Shown here piece after piece: positions 1 to 13,400 of a stretch of DNA of 64,000 bases. The position numbers and the translations under genes are program-made. The notes under the pieces were generated by a model, which was not told the origin of the DNA, did not search any database, and worked only from the letters and a program-made list of their open reading frames with translations. Positions within the stretch are counted from its first letter, which is position 1, and the number at the start of each line of letters is the position of its first letter. Source of the DNA: Pratylenchus scribneri (lineage: Eukaryota; Nematoda; Chromadorea; Rhabditida; Pratylenchidae); contig JAQSEB010000072.1 of the NCBI GenBank assembly GCA_030063045.1, forward strand, positions 971,501-1,035,500. The letters run 5' to 3'.

Positions 1-48
1 TATGTAAATTTAAAATGTGTTTGACAAGAAAATAGAATAAAAATATAC

Positions 49-1050
49 CGGGAATTTGCTAAATGCAGAAGTAATTCTGTCACGAAATTTTCTGGTACTC
101 CAACAATTCTACTACCGCTGGCATTAATTAACAATTTTCGTTTTGATATCAAAGCACCATAACGCAACAATGCGTCAAATTCCGGTTTCCATTCAATAAC
201 ATTGTCAATAATCAACTCTTCTTCTTCACCGACCAATTCATCATCTTCTTGGTTGTTCACCATTGTATCAATGTATTTTTTCAGAAACTGGAAATATTTT
301 ATTAAAAATTAATTTGAATATTCAATTAATTTTTTAATAATCTTTGCTGATATAATTTGGTAGTACTTATGGAGTTTACTTTACATGCCCTTTTTGGAAA
401 ATAAAGGGTCACTCTATGGGTCATCAGTACTAAGGTTAAGGTCATTAGGGGATAGGTTACGGTTACGGATTTCTCATGGGTACATATGTGCTTTGTATCC
501 CCCTTTTGGGTCAGCTGGGATAAGTGAAGGGTTCCTCTCCTCTTTGTGTCATTAGGATTATGGTTAGGGTTATGTAGGGTCAATCAAGGATAGGATATCA
601 TTCAAGGTAATCCCGAATGACCGTAACCCTATTCCCTACCATCCAGTGCGGGGGACGGACCATCCACTTTTCCAAGCTGACCCAAAAAGGAGATACAAAA
701 CAAATAAGTACCGTCCCAAGTAGCCCATGAGCCATGACCTTAACAAATGAAGGGAGACTCTTATTTTTACACTTCTTACGAAAAAGAGTATAAATTCCAT
801 AAGTACTGATATGGCTCAGAAAAATAAATATAACTATTTTGTTAAATAATTCCATATAATATAATTAAATAATTTTAACCATTTTAATGCGTTCAATTGT
901 GCGCCGCATTCTGGGCGAATTATTTAGATAAATTGCCCGGGTGGGAACATTCACCAAAACATTGATGGCATCGGCCAATGACAAACATTTGTGAATTTCG
1001 GCGAGTAATTCGGGCGGCAATCGACGACGAATTATTTGATTCTCATACAT
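49..1050 (-). CDS. F-box-like protein, 5' part only (runs off the window)
   Basis: Two exons are visible on the minus strand: 880-1050 (57 codons, starting at Met) and 49-287, with GT donors at both 3' ends and an AG acceptor before the second. Exon 1 reads as an F-box-like helix set (RRRLPPELLAEIHKCLSLAD), which in known families binds Skp1 in SCF ubiquitin ligases. Exon 2 is an acidic stretch followed by a conserved block (EWKPEFDALLRYGALI). Both exons match the first two exons of the complete paralogue at 2250-5279 with identical phases, so this is a tandem duplicate. Later exons lie left of the window. The intron has expanded to about 590 bp and holds an inverted-repeat element. The F-box call rests on pattern only; the rest of the protein is unrecognised. 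Confidence 0.6.
362..807. repeat. Inverted-repeat element (AGTACTTATGG ends) in an F-box-like gene intron
   Basis: The ends AGTACTTATGG and CCATAAGTACT are inverted copies, and inverted similarity continues inward (a TTAAGGTCATT-type block on both sides). A second, nested inverted repeat with GTGAAGGG...GACCCAAAAAGG arms lies inside at about 490-713. No convincing target-site duplication is visible. The termini resemble those of the elements at 1986-2169 and 23144-23819. Short ORFs inside look fortuitous. Confidence 0.55.
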
Positions 1051-2249
1051 TTTTTAATAAATTTTGATTTTTAAATCTTTGAATAAAAAAATTTTATTGG
1101 CTGAACAACAACATCATTCTAGTGCTTTTAAAATATCATAATTATATTCCGGATTTGCTTAAAAATACTATGAATTTAAGCCTTATAGTCAAATTTTACT
1201 CTTTAAGAAGGCCAAATTAGTCAAAAAATCAAAAAAAATGGTTTAATCTAAGTGGGTTTGGCTTGGTTGGTCAGCGTGCATATTGATTATCTTTTAATTT
1301 ATTAATATGTGCCAAATGTTGGCATAATGATTTCATCGGATGCTCGTTTTTGGTTAAAGGCTAAACCCGGTTTAGGTAGCGCAAAACTGGGTTAAGAAAT
1401 TAAGATGCTCGACCCGAGTTCATTTAACTCAGATTAATTAAAGGTCCATTTAACCTCTGGCTTTATATTTATAGTTCTTAACCCGCCCGAGTTTATTTTC
1501 ATTTTTATGCTCGTTAAATCCAGCAGCAGGTTAAAATTTATAGGGGGAAATAAACCTATGGTCAGAGCTAGGTTAAGGAAAAGCTTAACTTTGGTAGTGG
1601 AAATATATCATTCGATTTCCTCTCTTCGAGTTCGAGCTATGAGCACACTAATGTTTGATCAAATAAATTTAACAATTTTATCAAAAATTTAATATAAAAT
1701 CAATGATTGAATGCAATATGCATTTTCAAGAATAAAATTTAATTTAATTAATTCATCCTATAATGTTCATTCTTTCATTCATTTATCAGTGTTGTCTTCT
1801 CATTAGTTTGCATAAATATTTTCTTGGTCTTGGTTCATCATCATCTGCCTTTCTCTTCTGTGCAATTCGATGTTGGCATTTCATTTCAATTTTGTCGCCA
1901 TTCTTTAATTATATGTTAACTTTATTTTATTAGATTTTTGATATATAAATTAATTTTTTTGGGTTTTGGGATAAAAATTATTTTTAGTACTTATCGGTTA
2001 TCCGGTTCCAAATGTTTAAGTAATTAAGCGTCCTCCTTATGGGTGACAAGGATTAAGATTACGGATACATGAGATGGTAACCCTAACCCTATACCGGATG
2101 ACCCATGTGGGTTCCGTTACCTTTCCCTAAAGACACAAAAAATCTGGACAAGATTAACCGATAAGTACCATTATTTTTCTGTCTTAAATTTCATTAGAGA
2201 AAATAATTTTTTAAAATATTTTCTAAAATTATTTAAGGAATAATAAGTT
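1051..2249. other. Intergenic region between the two F-box-like genes
   Basis: No coding exon is supported here. It should contain the promoter of the left F-box-like gene (just right of 1050) and the 3' region of the right one. It is AT-rich and carries one small MITE at 1986-2169. Confidence 0.5.
1986..2169. mobile_element. 184-bp MITE with GTACTTATCGGTTA termini
   Basis: A 14-bp perfect terminal inverted repeat (GTACTTATCGGTTA at 1987-2000, its complement at 2155-2168) is flanked by a perfect 9-bp direct repeat ATTATTTTT (1977-1985 and 2170-2178). It has no coding capacity. The GGTACTTAT-type ends and 8-9 bp duplication match those of the Merlin relic at 19764-20601, so it may be a Merlin-mobilised MITE. 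Confidence 0.75.
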
Positions 2250-5200
2250 TCATAAATTAGATCGATCGTGTAATTCTACCTTTCTTTTTTGTATTTTGAT
2301 TCCAATAATTTTCTTTGTCTTTGTGAATTCCGCAGCAACATCAAATAAATATTCCCCATTGGTTGGAATATTGGCCAAAGTGAATTCCAATTTATTTTCC
2401 GCAGTTTTTGCCGAAAGAATATGCAATTTTTCCTCATGAAAATTTATACATTTTCCTCCTTAATTAAAAATAAATTATTAAATAAATAATAATTATTTTT
2501 ATACCTTTTGGCATTCCTTTGTCAAAATCTTTCAAAAATGCAATGTTAAATAATGCAGAGCGATTGGGTTTTGGCAGAAAATTCATGTCGATTGATTCAA
2601 GAAATTCCTCTGGATTTCTGAAAATATAAATCAAAATTTAATTGATATTATTGGAGATGGGCCCCGGATAGGGAAGCGATTAAGGGATAATGGGGAACAA
2701 ACACCAAAACTCAACCTATCATAATCGAAGTGCCTATCAGTGATAAAGGGATAAGATTAAGACATACAAAGGAATATAATATATTTCGGCGCGAAAACTA
2801 ATTTTAGCGTTTAGGGTTGAGACACCATTGACTTATAAGGGTAAGGGCCTTAGATTGGGGTTAGGTTTGTGCTCTTCTTCTTCGACGAGATAGTGTATAA
2901 ATTTCAGTTTTTGCGGATTTTCAATTTTCGCGTTAACATATTTATCCCATTGAATATAAATCCAAAAGAATTCACAGAATTTTTCCTAAATTATTAAAAT
3001 CGACGCTCGTTGGGATTTTTCCTCTGCTCCAAGAGTTGCTAGCACTAAAATCTAAATCCCATCCTAATCTAAACCCTAGTTCACGTAAAAGAAATGTTGA
3101 ATATATTTCACCATTCGCCACTGATTGACACTTTGATTGATAGATCATCCCTTCTCTTTGTACCAATATTTATTTTTAGTTTTCTTTACTTTGTATTGCA
3201 AATATAGCCGAACAAAAAACGGGCATATTCGTGCGATGGACGGAGGTTAAAATGATAATATTCATCAATTTTGAATTTGAAGTACCGAAATTGGGTGAAT
3301 GCAGCGCCACGGCACAAAAACATGTCCAATTTCAAGTCCCAAGAAATCTTTTTTGTTGCCTCTAATTTGTCTCCAATTTGTTTGACTTGATCATTTTTGT
3401 ATTTATCATTCGACCAATCGACTTTCGTTACAAATTTCGCAACATCATCCGGTGACTGCATTAAAAAATTAGATTATGTCGTTGATAAGCCCCCTTTTAA
3501 AAAAATATTTTTTTATTTTAAATTTATATATTGATAGGTTTTATAAGAGGTCGGAGAATTCGAATATCTTATTGTTTCCAAACGGTTCAAAAACCGATTT
3601 AAAAATTAATTTCATTTTTTTGGCCTTAAAATGAGTATTAAGTATTATTGAGGCCGTTGATTCCGAATAGTGCATTGGTTTTGATTTCTGACTGATCATG
3701 TCAGCCAAATGGTTCAAAAATCGGTTTAAGGATTTTTGTTATTTATTTCTCTTGCTTCTAATAACAAGCTTGAATTATTGTTTTTATTCATATATTTTTT
3801 TTGAATTTTCGCGTGAATAAAATTTTTAAATTTGTTTTTGAACAATTTGGAGTATTCAAACTTTAAAACCAATGCGATATTTGAATTCCTCTATATCTAA
3901 AACCTCCAAATATGTTTAAGGCAAAAAAAAGAAAAATTTTCATAAAAAGGGGGCCTACTAACGACATAATTACCAAAAATTATAAATTATTTTTATAATT
4001 TACTATTGAACTAAACCTCCAATTTCCATTGTGATATTGCAAGAAACCAAATTAATTTATTCTCATCATCCAATCGAATGCTAATCTCAAACCAAGTCTT
4101 TCTATCCACTTTGTTCGCCACAATCAAATGCAATTCATCTTCTCCATCCTCTTCCAATTCTCCATCATAAATCTCCAAAATTTGGCCATCATCCATTTTC
4201 AATTCCAAAGATCCGTATGTGATTCGGTCTCCAATCCCACGATATTTCTTTTTGCTTAATAAGGGTTGCAAAAATTTTGGAATTGGAAGTGCTGCCTTGC
4301 CCCTCTGCTGGAAATTGATTAGCACAGATTGAATCATCATTTGTGGCCAACTGAAATTATTCTCATAATTTACCGTATTTCTTATATTATTGGCCACAGA
4401 GCTATTATTTTTAGAGACGTTCTAAAGGGGGCAAAAATTCATACCTTATTTATTCTATTATAAGCCCATGGGCTATAAATTTCAGAGCCTCTCTAGTGTG
4501 GGCTTCTAATAGAATAAATGCGATATTTAATCTTTTTAACCTTAAAAATCTTCAAAAGACGGCTATTATTAGAGAGAGCAGTCCTTTATTATTCAAACTC
4601 TCCAAAACTTGTTACTATTAGAGAGGGCTTTTACTAGAGTGAGTGGGAAGCTATAAATATTTAGCTAGACCATTAAATGAAAATGTATCAAGAAATTGAG
4701 AAGGAAATCGACAATTTTATTAAAATAATCATGTACCGTGAATTCGCCAAATGAAGGAATAATTCTCCAATGAAATTTTTTGGCATTTCAAAAATATATT
4801 TATTCCATTTCATCCATAATGCTTGTATTGGTATCAAGGCGCCATAACGCAACAATGTATCGAATTCCGGTTTCCATTTAACATCATTGTCAATCAACAC
4901 TCGATCATCTTTCTCTTCCTCATCTTCTTCTTCTTCCTCACCATCATCATCATGTTTATGTTTACCATTCTTACTATCTTTGTTCAATGATTCAACATAT
5001 TCGCCAAGAGACTAGAAATTTGGACAATTTCAACTTATTATTAAAATAACTCTAATATTTTGAAACCGTTTTAATTCGTTGAATTGTTCGACGCATTCTG
5101 GGCGAATTATTTTGGTAAATTGCCCGGGTGGGAACATTCACCAAAACATTGATGGCATCGGCCAATGGCAAACATTTGTGAATTTCGGCGAGTAATTCAG

Positions 5201-5279
5201 GCGGCAATCGACGCCGAATAATTGGCAATCGACGCCGAATAATCGGCAATCGACGCTGAATAATTTGATTCTCATTCAT
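2250..5279 (-). CDS. F-box-like protein, complete six-exon gene (469 aa)
   Basis: Exons on the minus strand: 5067-5279, 4737-5011, 4017-4350, 3190-3455, 2505-2617 and 2250-2458. All junctions are GT-AG and all phases join without a stop, giving 470 codons including the stop. I start at 5279 because the N-terminus then matches the left paralogue (M-x-ENQII). Residues about 5-60 look like an F-box, preceded by a tandem expansion of a seven-residue unit IIRRRLP. A highly acidic Glu/Asp run follows, then conserved soluble domains that I do not recognise. No signal peptide or membrane segment is apparent. If the F-box is real, the protein would be a substrate adaptor of an SCF ubiquitin ligase; the C-terminal region would bind the substrate. 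The intron 2618-3189 holds only repeat-like sequence. Confidence 0.7.
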
Positions 5280-7429
5280 TTTTGAATGAATTTTAATTTT
5301 AAATCTTTGAATTTTAAAATTTAATAGAATTAGAATAAGCAAATTCCAGTTTTAAAAATTCTTATAATGCATTTCCGGATAGACTTAAAAATTAAAATTA
5401 TTGGATTTATTGCCAATAATTTTCTACACTTTATTATAAACGTATTATTAATACTTTTGTGTCTATCCTATTATCGAATCAAAGTCATATTTTTGGAAAA
5501 ATATAACCTAATTATAAAGCATACGATTTGGTGACAAATATTAGAGACTCTTTTATTTTAAGACAAAATCAAATAAAAAATTGGTTAATTCTAAAATGCT
5601 TTGCTCTCATATGTCAGATGGTGGGTGTATTGATTGATTTACTAATTTTATTCTCTTCAATTCCTCTCGATTGTTTTTCCCCCACCATTCAATGGTATCA
5701 ATATATTATTTAAAGACGGCTAAAATTATTTGAATCTCCGTTATTGATAATTTTTGTCAGTAACTCATTATCATTATTTTGGAAAAAAAATCTTAGAAAA
5801 TATTTTAAAGACCACTAACAGAATAAATTTTTAAATAAATATTTTGCATTGAAAATAGCATAATTTTATTAATGATTCAATTGGTGGTAGAATTATTTAT
5901 TTCACGAAAATTGGGTATGCTCGAAAAATATTATATTTTAAAATTTATCGGCAGAATATTCATTTTTCTATTTTCATGCACATCCAACTCCAATTATTTC
6001 TTTCATCATTTTGCCGAAATTTGTTCGTTCATCATCTTTTTCATCATCCGTTATTTCTTTCTTCTTCTTCCACACTTCCTTTTGTGATGGTGGGATTTCA
6101 TTTCAACAGTGCTGTTATTCTTAAAAATTTATTTTAACTTTTTTTTTCGAAAAAAAACAATAATATAATATATTTTTCTTTCTTAGGAATGAAACTCTGA
6201 TTTAATGGCCAAAATTTGACTTTTTTAAGGCAAAATCAAATGCCAAAAAATGGTTTAATACTAAAAAAAATGTTTTGTTTAGTCAGGTTCAATGACTGGT
6301 GACTGCCTCGCCATTATATGCCAAAAAATTTAAATTTTTGGCATAATCATCTCTACGTTTTTCTTGAAAAAGTGAATAGCTAATGTAATTTTGTCCAATT
6401 CCTACAAAGTCAAAAATGTGCCAAAAATATCTGTGAAAAATTAATTAAATTAAAATATGTTTACCTAATTTAATGCAGAGATATTTCTTAAATTTGTTGA
6501 GAATATATTAAAATTTTAAACATTTGAACGACTTAAAACAGATATACAACAAAATTGTGATAATAAATTTGTGCAATGCAATGTCATTCAAGGTTCTTTT
6601 ATTGTTGAATTTGTTAAATATTAGACCGAAGAATTTTCTTATTAAACTCAATTTATAATAATAATTTAATCAAAAATTTTCCTTAAATCTAATTAATTTA
6701 CAAAAGCGGTACTTCCAATCGTCCGGGGTCGGTTCCACAATAGACAAAAGGCGGTACAAATATGGGCGATTCCACAATGGTACAAATATAGGCTTTTTCG
6801 ATAATAATAAATCAGAAACTGGTTTTAGACCACACAAACCTTATACTATTTTGTAGATCCCATCGAGATGCATAGAATGGTATATAATATGTTTAGCTTT
6901 TGACCCAAAATAAGAAAGTTTAAAACCAAAATCTGGAAAAAATGGTTTAAATGATTTAATACTCTTTAATTTTGACCAAACCATAACAAATTTTATACCA
7001 TTCGATGCGCCTCGATGAGATCTACAAAATGGTATAAGGTTTGTGGGGTCTAAAACCAATTTCTAATTTATTAGAAGCCAAAAACTTTATATTTGTACCA
7101 TTGTGGAATCGCCCATATTTGTATTTGTACCATTGGAGAATCGACCTAGCACCCTTCCAATTTGTATCCTTTTTTGAGAAGGGAAAAAGTGAAGGTCCAC
7201 TAATTTGGAACTTAGAATTAGGGTTAGGGTCATTGGGGGTTATATGAGATGATATAATATCCCTGAATGATCCCTAAATGACCCTAACAATCCTGATGAC
7301 CCATAGGGGATACCCTTCATTTTTCCCAATTAACCCAAAAAGCGGATAAAACTGAATAAGTAACAAAAAAGCTGCATTTTTGGTTGGATAAATTTGAGTA
7401 AAATTTTTAAAAATTTTCCAAATTAGTCA
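5280..7429. other. Intergenic region with no supported gene
   Basis: AT-rich sequence between the promoter of the F-box-like gene (minus) and the first recognised exon of the RCC1-repeat gene (plus). It contains the foldback element at 6720-7153, and a partly palindromic repeat at about 7165-7370 (GTGAAGGTCC...GGATACCCTTCAT). Short ORFs here show no recognisable protein features. Confidence 0.5.
6720..7153. mobile_element. Foldback element, family I copy 1
   Basis: Nearly the whole segment is an inverted repeat: left CGTCCGGGGTCGGTTCCACA, right end ...GAATCGACCTAGCACC. It is flanked by the 8-bp direct repeat CTTCCAAT (6712-6719, 7154-7161). Internal arms contain the motif TCGATGCGCCTCGATGAGAT, shared with the other foldback elements of this window. 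No ORF of its own is credible. Copies 2 and 3 are at 10838-11236 and 49803-50220. Confidence 0.8.
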
Positions 7430-10400
7430 TTGATCATTTTGAACCATTCTTTTTGCTTACAGTTCTGCCCAATCTTTGAATTGTTACCATCCACCGACAA
7501 CAATTTTGGCGACAAATCAACGACAGCTGAGAGAAGGCAGGAGGATGGTGAAAAAGTGCTCAGTTTTGCGCATATCTCCGAGGAAAATTTCCTCCTTATC
7601 CTCATGCTCACCGACAAAGCCAATTTGGCCATCCATTATGCCACAAATTGTGGTGGCACAACATCACGTTGCGAAAAAGTGGCACTTGGACATCTTTTTC
7701 CCAAACAAAAGGTTTTTTTTTTGAAAATTGCATTCAATTACAAATGATATTTAAAATTATCAAATTCATTGAAAGTATTTGTGACTCTTTTTATTTACAG
7801 TACATTATTTCTGGTACTTTGGTTATGCCACTACCAACTATCCCACACCCCTGAAATCATTTCTAGGGTTTTTTTTCAGTGCTGAACACGAACTTTACAA
7901 TTATTTTTCGATATCACGCTATTTCGTTAGGTGTAAATTGAACTATAAAAGAGCCTTCTTTTTATATCGGGAATTGTTTATTTTTATTCCATTTTATACA
8001 TTAAGGACAATTTGCTAATCATTTTTTATTATAATTTGCTTACTTTTCCCGATTAAGTTTTAAGTTTGTAAGAATATATTACTAATTAATTGAAACTCAA
8101 AAGCAATGTTATTTATGAAATTTGGGTCCTCTTTTTTGTTGAGAATGGAAACAGTGAAGGGCCCCCCTTTGGGTCATCTGGATTTGGATCAGGATCTTTC
8201 AGGGATACGGATGTGACAAAATCACCTTACCGTACCCCTAACTCTATCCCAACACAAACACCCATAGGAAATAGGATGGATCCTTCATTCTTTCTTTTCC
8301 CTTTTGATACATAACTACCGAAAAGAGTTACCTTTTTATTATTTACCGAAATTCTTTAGCCAATTAATAATAGTAAAAATGCTAGTCATTTAAGAATTAA
8401 TTAAGATAGTGAAAATATTTAAAAAAACAATGAATTAAATATTACGAAAATACAAGAAAATAGAGTACAAAAATTTTAGAGAATTTTCAATAAATTAATT
8501 TGAATAAATATTTTAGCTGCTCAATTCCCATCAACAGCCAATTTTGGTCGCGCTGACGGAGGATGCTTCGGCCGTTTGCCTCGTTTCCGCCGATTCGAGC
8601 ACAATTTTCTTGATGCCATTCTCCTCTCTATTGGATGTCACATGGGGCCGAAGTTCAGCCCCATTGGCCAAAAAACCGACCGTGTTTATCATTTTGGACA
8701 TTGAAGAGCGGGAAAAACATTTTGAGGGCACCCAAAAAAATTTGCCGACTTGCGCAATTTGTTATCGGTCGAGGAAGGCGGAACGCACTTATTTGTTATT
8801 TGGCAATGGGGTTTGTCTTTTAAGTACCGAAATTTACTAAAAAAATAGCTAGAATCGAAGGGAAAAATGCATGAAATTATTCGTTGAAATTATATATTTT
8901 TTTTTCTGAATAAATAAATATATAATAACTAATTATTAAAATTTTTAATGAATTGGAAAATAATTAAATACTAGGTTATCTGTTTGATATTTTTTCAAGT
9001 GTATTTGATGGTCTCTATGTTTAAAAAGGAAATCAAGCATTTTAAATTATAACACAAATGCTTTTTTAATTCCCCTTTCCTAGTTCCCTAATAATTCCCA
9101 ACTCTCGATTTTGAGATCTCTATAGCTTTTGACAGGGTTATTAATTTTTATTGAATTTTTTAATTCCATAAAGCCCCACAAAATCCACCATTTGTTCAAA
9201 AATGTCTATAAATTTAGGAGTAGATCCCAAATTTTCACAATTTTTGAGAGATTAAAAATAATTTCCTATTAGGAATTAAAGGCATATACGATATATAGAG
9301 GTTGGAATGAGAATGATATAAAAATTTTTTATAAATTTTATAAATAAATGAAAAAATTAAGAATGGTGCCTTATTCCTTGTTGACCTCCATATCAAAAGG
9401 CTGTCCATTCGAATTGAACTGAAAGCTGCCATAAAATTTTTATCAATTTGTGCGGACGGTGATGCGGCGACAGATGAAGAACAAAAATATTTGCTGGTTT
9501 TTTCACAATAAAAAATTTTAAAACCGAAAAATGCAGATAAATTTGTGCGATTCCTCCCAAATTGTTCTTCCATTGGAGACACAAACAATGCAAATTAGGG
9601 AAACATTTGCCCGAATTGGCACAAAAGATGTGAACATTTTGGACGAAAATGTGAATTATTTTCCACAAAAGCAAAACAATTCAATTTGTATTTTGGAGAA
9701 GAACAGCGGAACGGTTGGTGAACATTATTAAAAAGAATTTTTTAAAAATCTTTAATGTTAAAGACCCAATATAAATTTCCTTGTAAGTTGTAACATTGAA
9801 ACCATTATAGGCAATTTATGGGATGGGATGTATAATTGGAATACCTTAAAATAGGCAACTTTTCCCCAGTAATCAATACTTATTCTACTCAGAGACAAGT
9901 ATAAAGGATTTCATAAATTGGAAAAACCCAATATTAATTCCACCCTTCCAACAGTATATGTATATCGCTTTTCTGAATATTTCCTCGCTTTAAAAATGTC
10001 CCAGAAAATAATGAATGCTGTAGATATGGAAATTCTTATACCGTAATTTTAGACTCCTTAATAGTAAAATTCAAATTGCGATAAAATTTCTACTAAAAAT
10101 TAATTGTTTGCGATATTAATTTATAGAATTTCATTAATATTTTCTCCTATTTCTCTGGCAAATTATCATTCAAATTTACAAATAACAGCCCTATGCTAGA
10201 ATTAATTTGTAATAAAAGAAAAAATTAACATTAAAACCATGCACCAAATAAGCTAAAAATCATGAATTTTAGTTGAGAATTTACAATTCGTGTTCTTTCA
10301 ACAATGCTCAATCCAAATTTGTACAATTGGACAAAGTGCCCACCAAAAATGTTCAACAATTTCTCATCACTCCTCATTTTATCGCCATTTTGACCTCACA

Positions 10401-13400
10401 AAATCAAATTTTCCTACATTTCCGATTCCTTCAGGTTTTCCATTTTTGTACATTGAATTCAATTATTTAATTTTTTAGTCCAATTCTGAATGCTCAACAT
10501 TTTCACCAATCCAATTGGAGGAGGCTGGCAAAATTTATGGCAATTATTTTGGCATTTTGCCAGCCATAAATTCATTCAACATTGATACTCAACAATATCA
10601 TCATCATAATCAGCATAAACAATGCTCAAATTCAGCATCATATATTTTGTTGATTGTTACGGAAACGGGTTTATATCGGCTAAATGCTGAAAAGTTCGAT
10701 TTTTTTTATGAAAATTTTTAAATTTTAAAAGAACAAAAATTACACTAATTTTTTTGGGTGCCTTTGTAATAAAATATAGATAAGTCTAATTTTAAATCAA
10801 AAAGACCTAAGTATTGCTGTATTTAATAATTTTAAATCGTCCGGGGTCGATTCCACAATAGACAAAGGGCGGTACAAATATGGGCATTCCACAATGGTAC
10901 AAATATAAAATTTTTGGCTTCTAATAAATCAGCGATAGGTTTAGACCTCACAAACCTTAAACCATTTTGTAGATCTCATCGAGGCGCATCGAATGGTAAA
11001 TAATTTGTCATGATTTAGTCAAAAATAAGAAAGTTTAAAACCAAAATCAGGAAAAAATGGTTTAAATGGTTTAATACTCTTTAATTTTGACTAAATCATG
11101 ACAAATTATATACCAATCGATGCGTCTTGATGAGATCTACAAAATGGTATAAGGTTTGTGAAATCTAAAACCAGTTTTTGATTTAATAGAAGCCAAAAAC
11201 TTTATATTTGTACCATTGTGGAATCGACCTAGCACCATTTTAAATGACTTGAAAACCATTTTTAACGATTAAATTGTAAGGAAAAGGGATATTTCATTAA
11301 CAGTACCTGACTGAGTCATTATTTTGGCTTTTATTCAACAAAGGAATAATAAAATTTATGAAGAAGTATTTAATTCAAAAGCCAATTTAAAAATTACCAT
11401 TTTTAAAAAATGTAAAGAAATTCGTAAAATAAACTTCTCATAGAAAAATATGGGTATGCTACACCGAAAATCTTGCAATTTTTTAAAAATTTGATTCCAT
11501 AAAATGAAATGGCAAATTATAAATGATATTTGGATAATTGTATATTTTCACGGGGTGAATTATTCCTTATTAAAGAATTACTAATTTGCTAGCATCGGAA
11601 TGTCAGCTATAAATTATAATTATTTTTTGTAAAAAGAAAAACAAAACAAATTAATCAAAACCCTAAAATTTTTAAAGAACATTGGACGGGTTCATTTTGG
11701 ACCATTTGAATGCCCAGCAAAATTACTCCACCGATTGTTTGGCCAAAATTGCGGCCTCACTTGGCCCCACAATTTCGCCCCTTCAATTGTGCCTTTCCCT
11801 CCTTCGAACTGTCCTTTCGGATGGAATACAAAAGAATGAAATTCAGCAGACACAAATCCATGGACTTTTGTCAATTGCACTCTCAAATAATGTGAGTCAA
11901 TTTTTGTAGTTTGAAAATCTTTTTATTTTAATAATATATTAAAATATGGGAAAAATATTAATTTGCATAAAAAAATGACTGATTGTGAATTTACTCTAAT
12001 TCTTTAGTGTCGAAAAATTTTTATTTTTGAGGCTATATAACTTGGCCATAACTAGGTATTAGCACTCAGGTTTAGGTTCATGGCAGGATGGGATTACGGT
12101 TAGGGATTAAGGAATCCTAAAAAGACTGATTTGGCCAAGTTATTTGGCCTCAAAAAATGATTATTTTTAACACGAAAGATTTGTGCAAATTAATTATTTT
12201 TTTTTTATGTAAATTAATAAACTCCCACTAAAATGTATAAAATTTAAATTTTTAAATATATTTTTTGGAATATATTATTTAAAAAATTGTTTTTCAAGAC
12301 AATAAATTTTGATTTTTTTGATTCATTTTCGCCGATTAAAATTAATTTTATGAATTTTTGCATCCAAATAATTTTCTGACTTATATTTGAAAAAATTTAA
12401 TATTTTTAAAATATTTTAAATTGATGGTTTTAATTAATATAAAAAAAAATCAAATTAATAAATTTTTTTGAATTTTTTGGGATTTTTTATAAATAAATTT
12501 CCTAATTTTGGTTGCCATTTTGCAGGTTGAATTGGAATTATTGCTCAAATTACTTCAAGAATATGGACAAACAAATTTGTTGATCCCATTTTTGTGCCTA
12601 AAATGTGAACGAAATCCATCCGATTTGGGAATGAGGCGACTGTTGTTGACTGCAATGCTCACAAAAATATCAAATTTGACATCGAATTTGGGGACAAATG
12701 GGGTTGAAAATGCCGTAAATTCAAATAATTTGGAAGGAGCAGAAAAGGCCAAATTGGAATTGGAAGGAATGGAGCTGGAATTACGGTAAAATTTTACATA
12801 AAAATATGAAATATTTTTTTGTCATACTAGAAAAATGGTTAACAAATTATTTTCTGATTATTGAAGAATTTACTATATTCCTATTTTTAAATTTTCTTTA
12901 ATGTAAAAAAAATTTCCAAAAAAAATGTATTTTATATTTTTTCCCCTTTTCAATAAATATCCCCCAGAAATTAAATTAATTTATTTCCAATCTGCTGGAA
13001 GTTTTTTAAATTTCCTCTAATGTAAAATTTTCAAAATTTTTCTGAAAATATTTTTTAATCCCTCATTTTTTTCATAGTCAAAAGCTAAATTAAAAATTCG
13101 AAGAAACATATTTTTAAATCAATTTTGACACAAAATTTCCTCATTCTTTATGTAAGCTACTAAAAAAAATCTACACAACACAACAATTATTTTAAAGTTT
13201 TATAAAATTAATTCCCAGCAATTTTCTAACGAAATTCGGCACCTGCGATCAAAATATTATGCCAATCCTCTTGTGTGCCCATTTCTGGCAATGCATTTTC
13301 GTTTTGCTCAGCCGTGACCCAAAAGAGCATAGTCCGGCATTGGCTCGGCATTTGTTGGAAATGCCAACTTGGAAATGTGTTCCTCGATTGGATGGAATGC

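Noticed and set aside
598..855. Minus-strand 85-codon ORF with a hydrophobic, signal-like start
   Set aside because: It lies inside the palindromic element at 362-807 and its edge; the frame follows the repeat arms and has no paralogue in the second F-box-like gene.
2972..3166. 64-codon minus-strand ORF between F-box-like exons
   Set aside because: It lies in the intron 2618-3189, has no matching phase or acceptor, and resembles surrounding repeat sequence.
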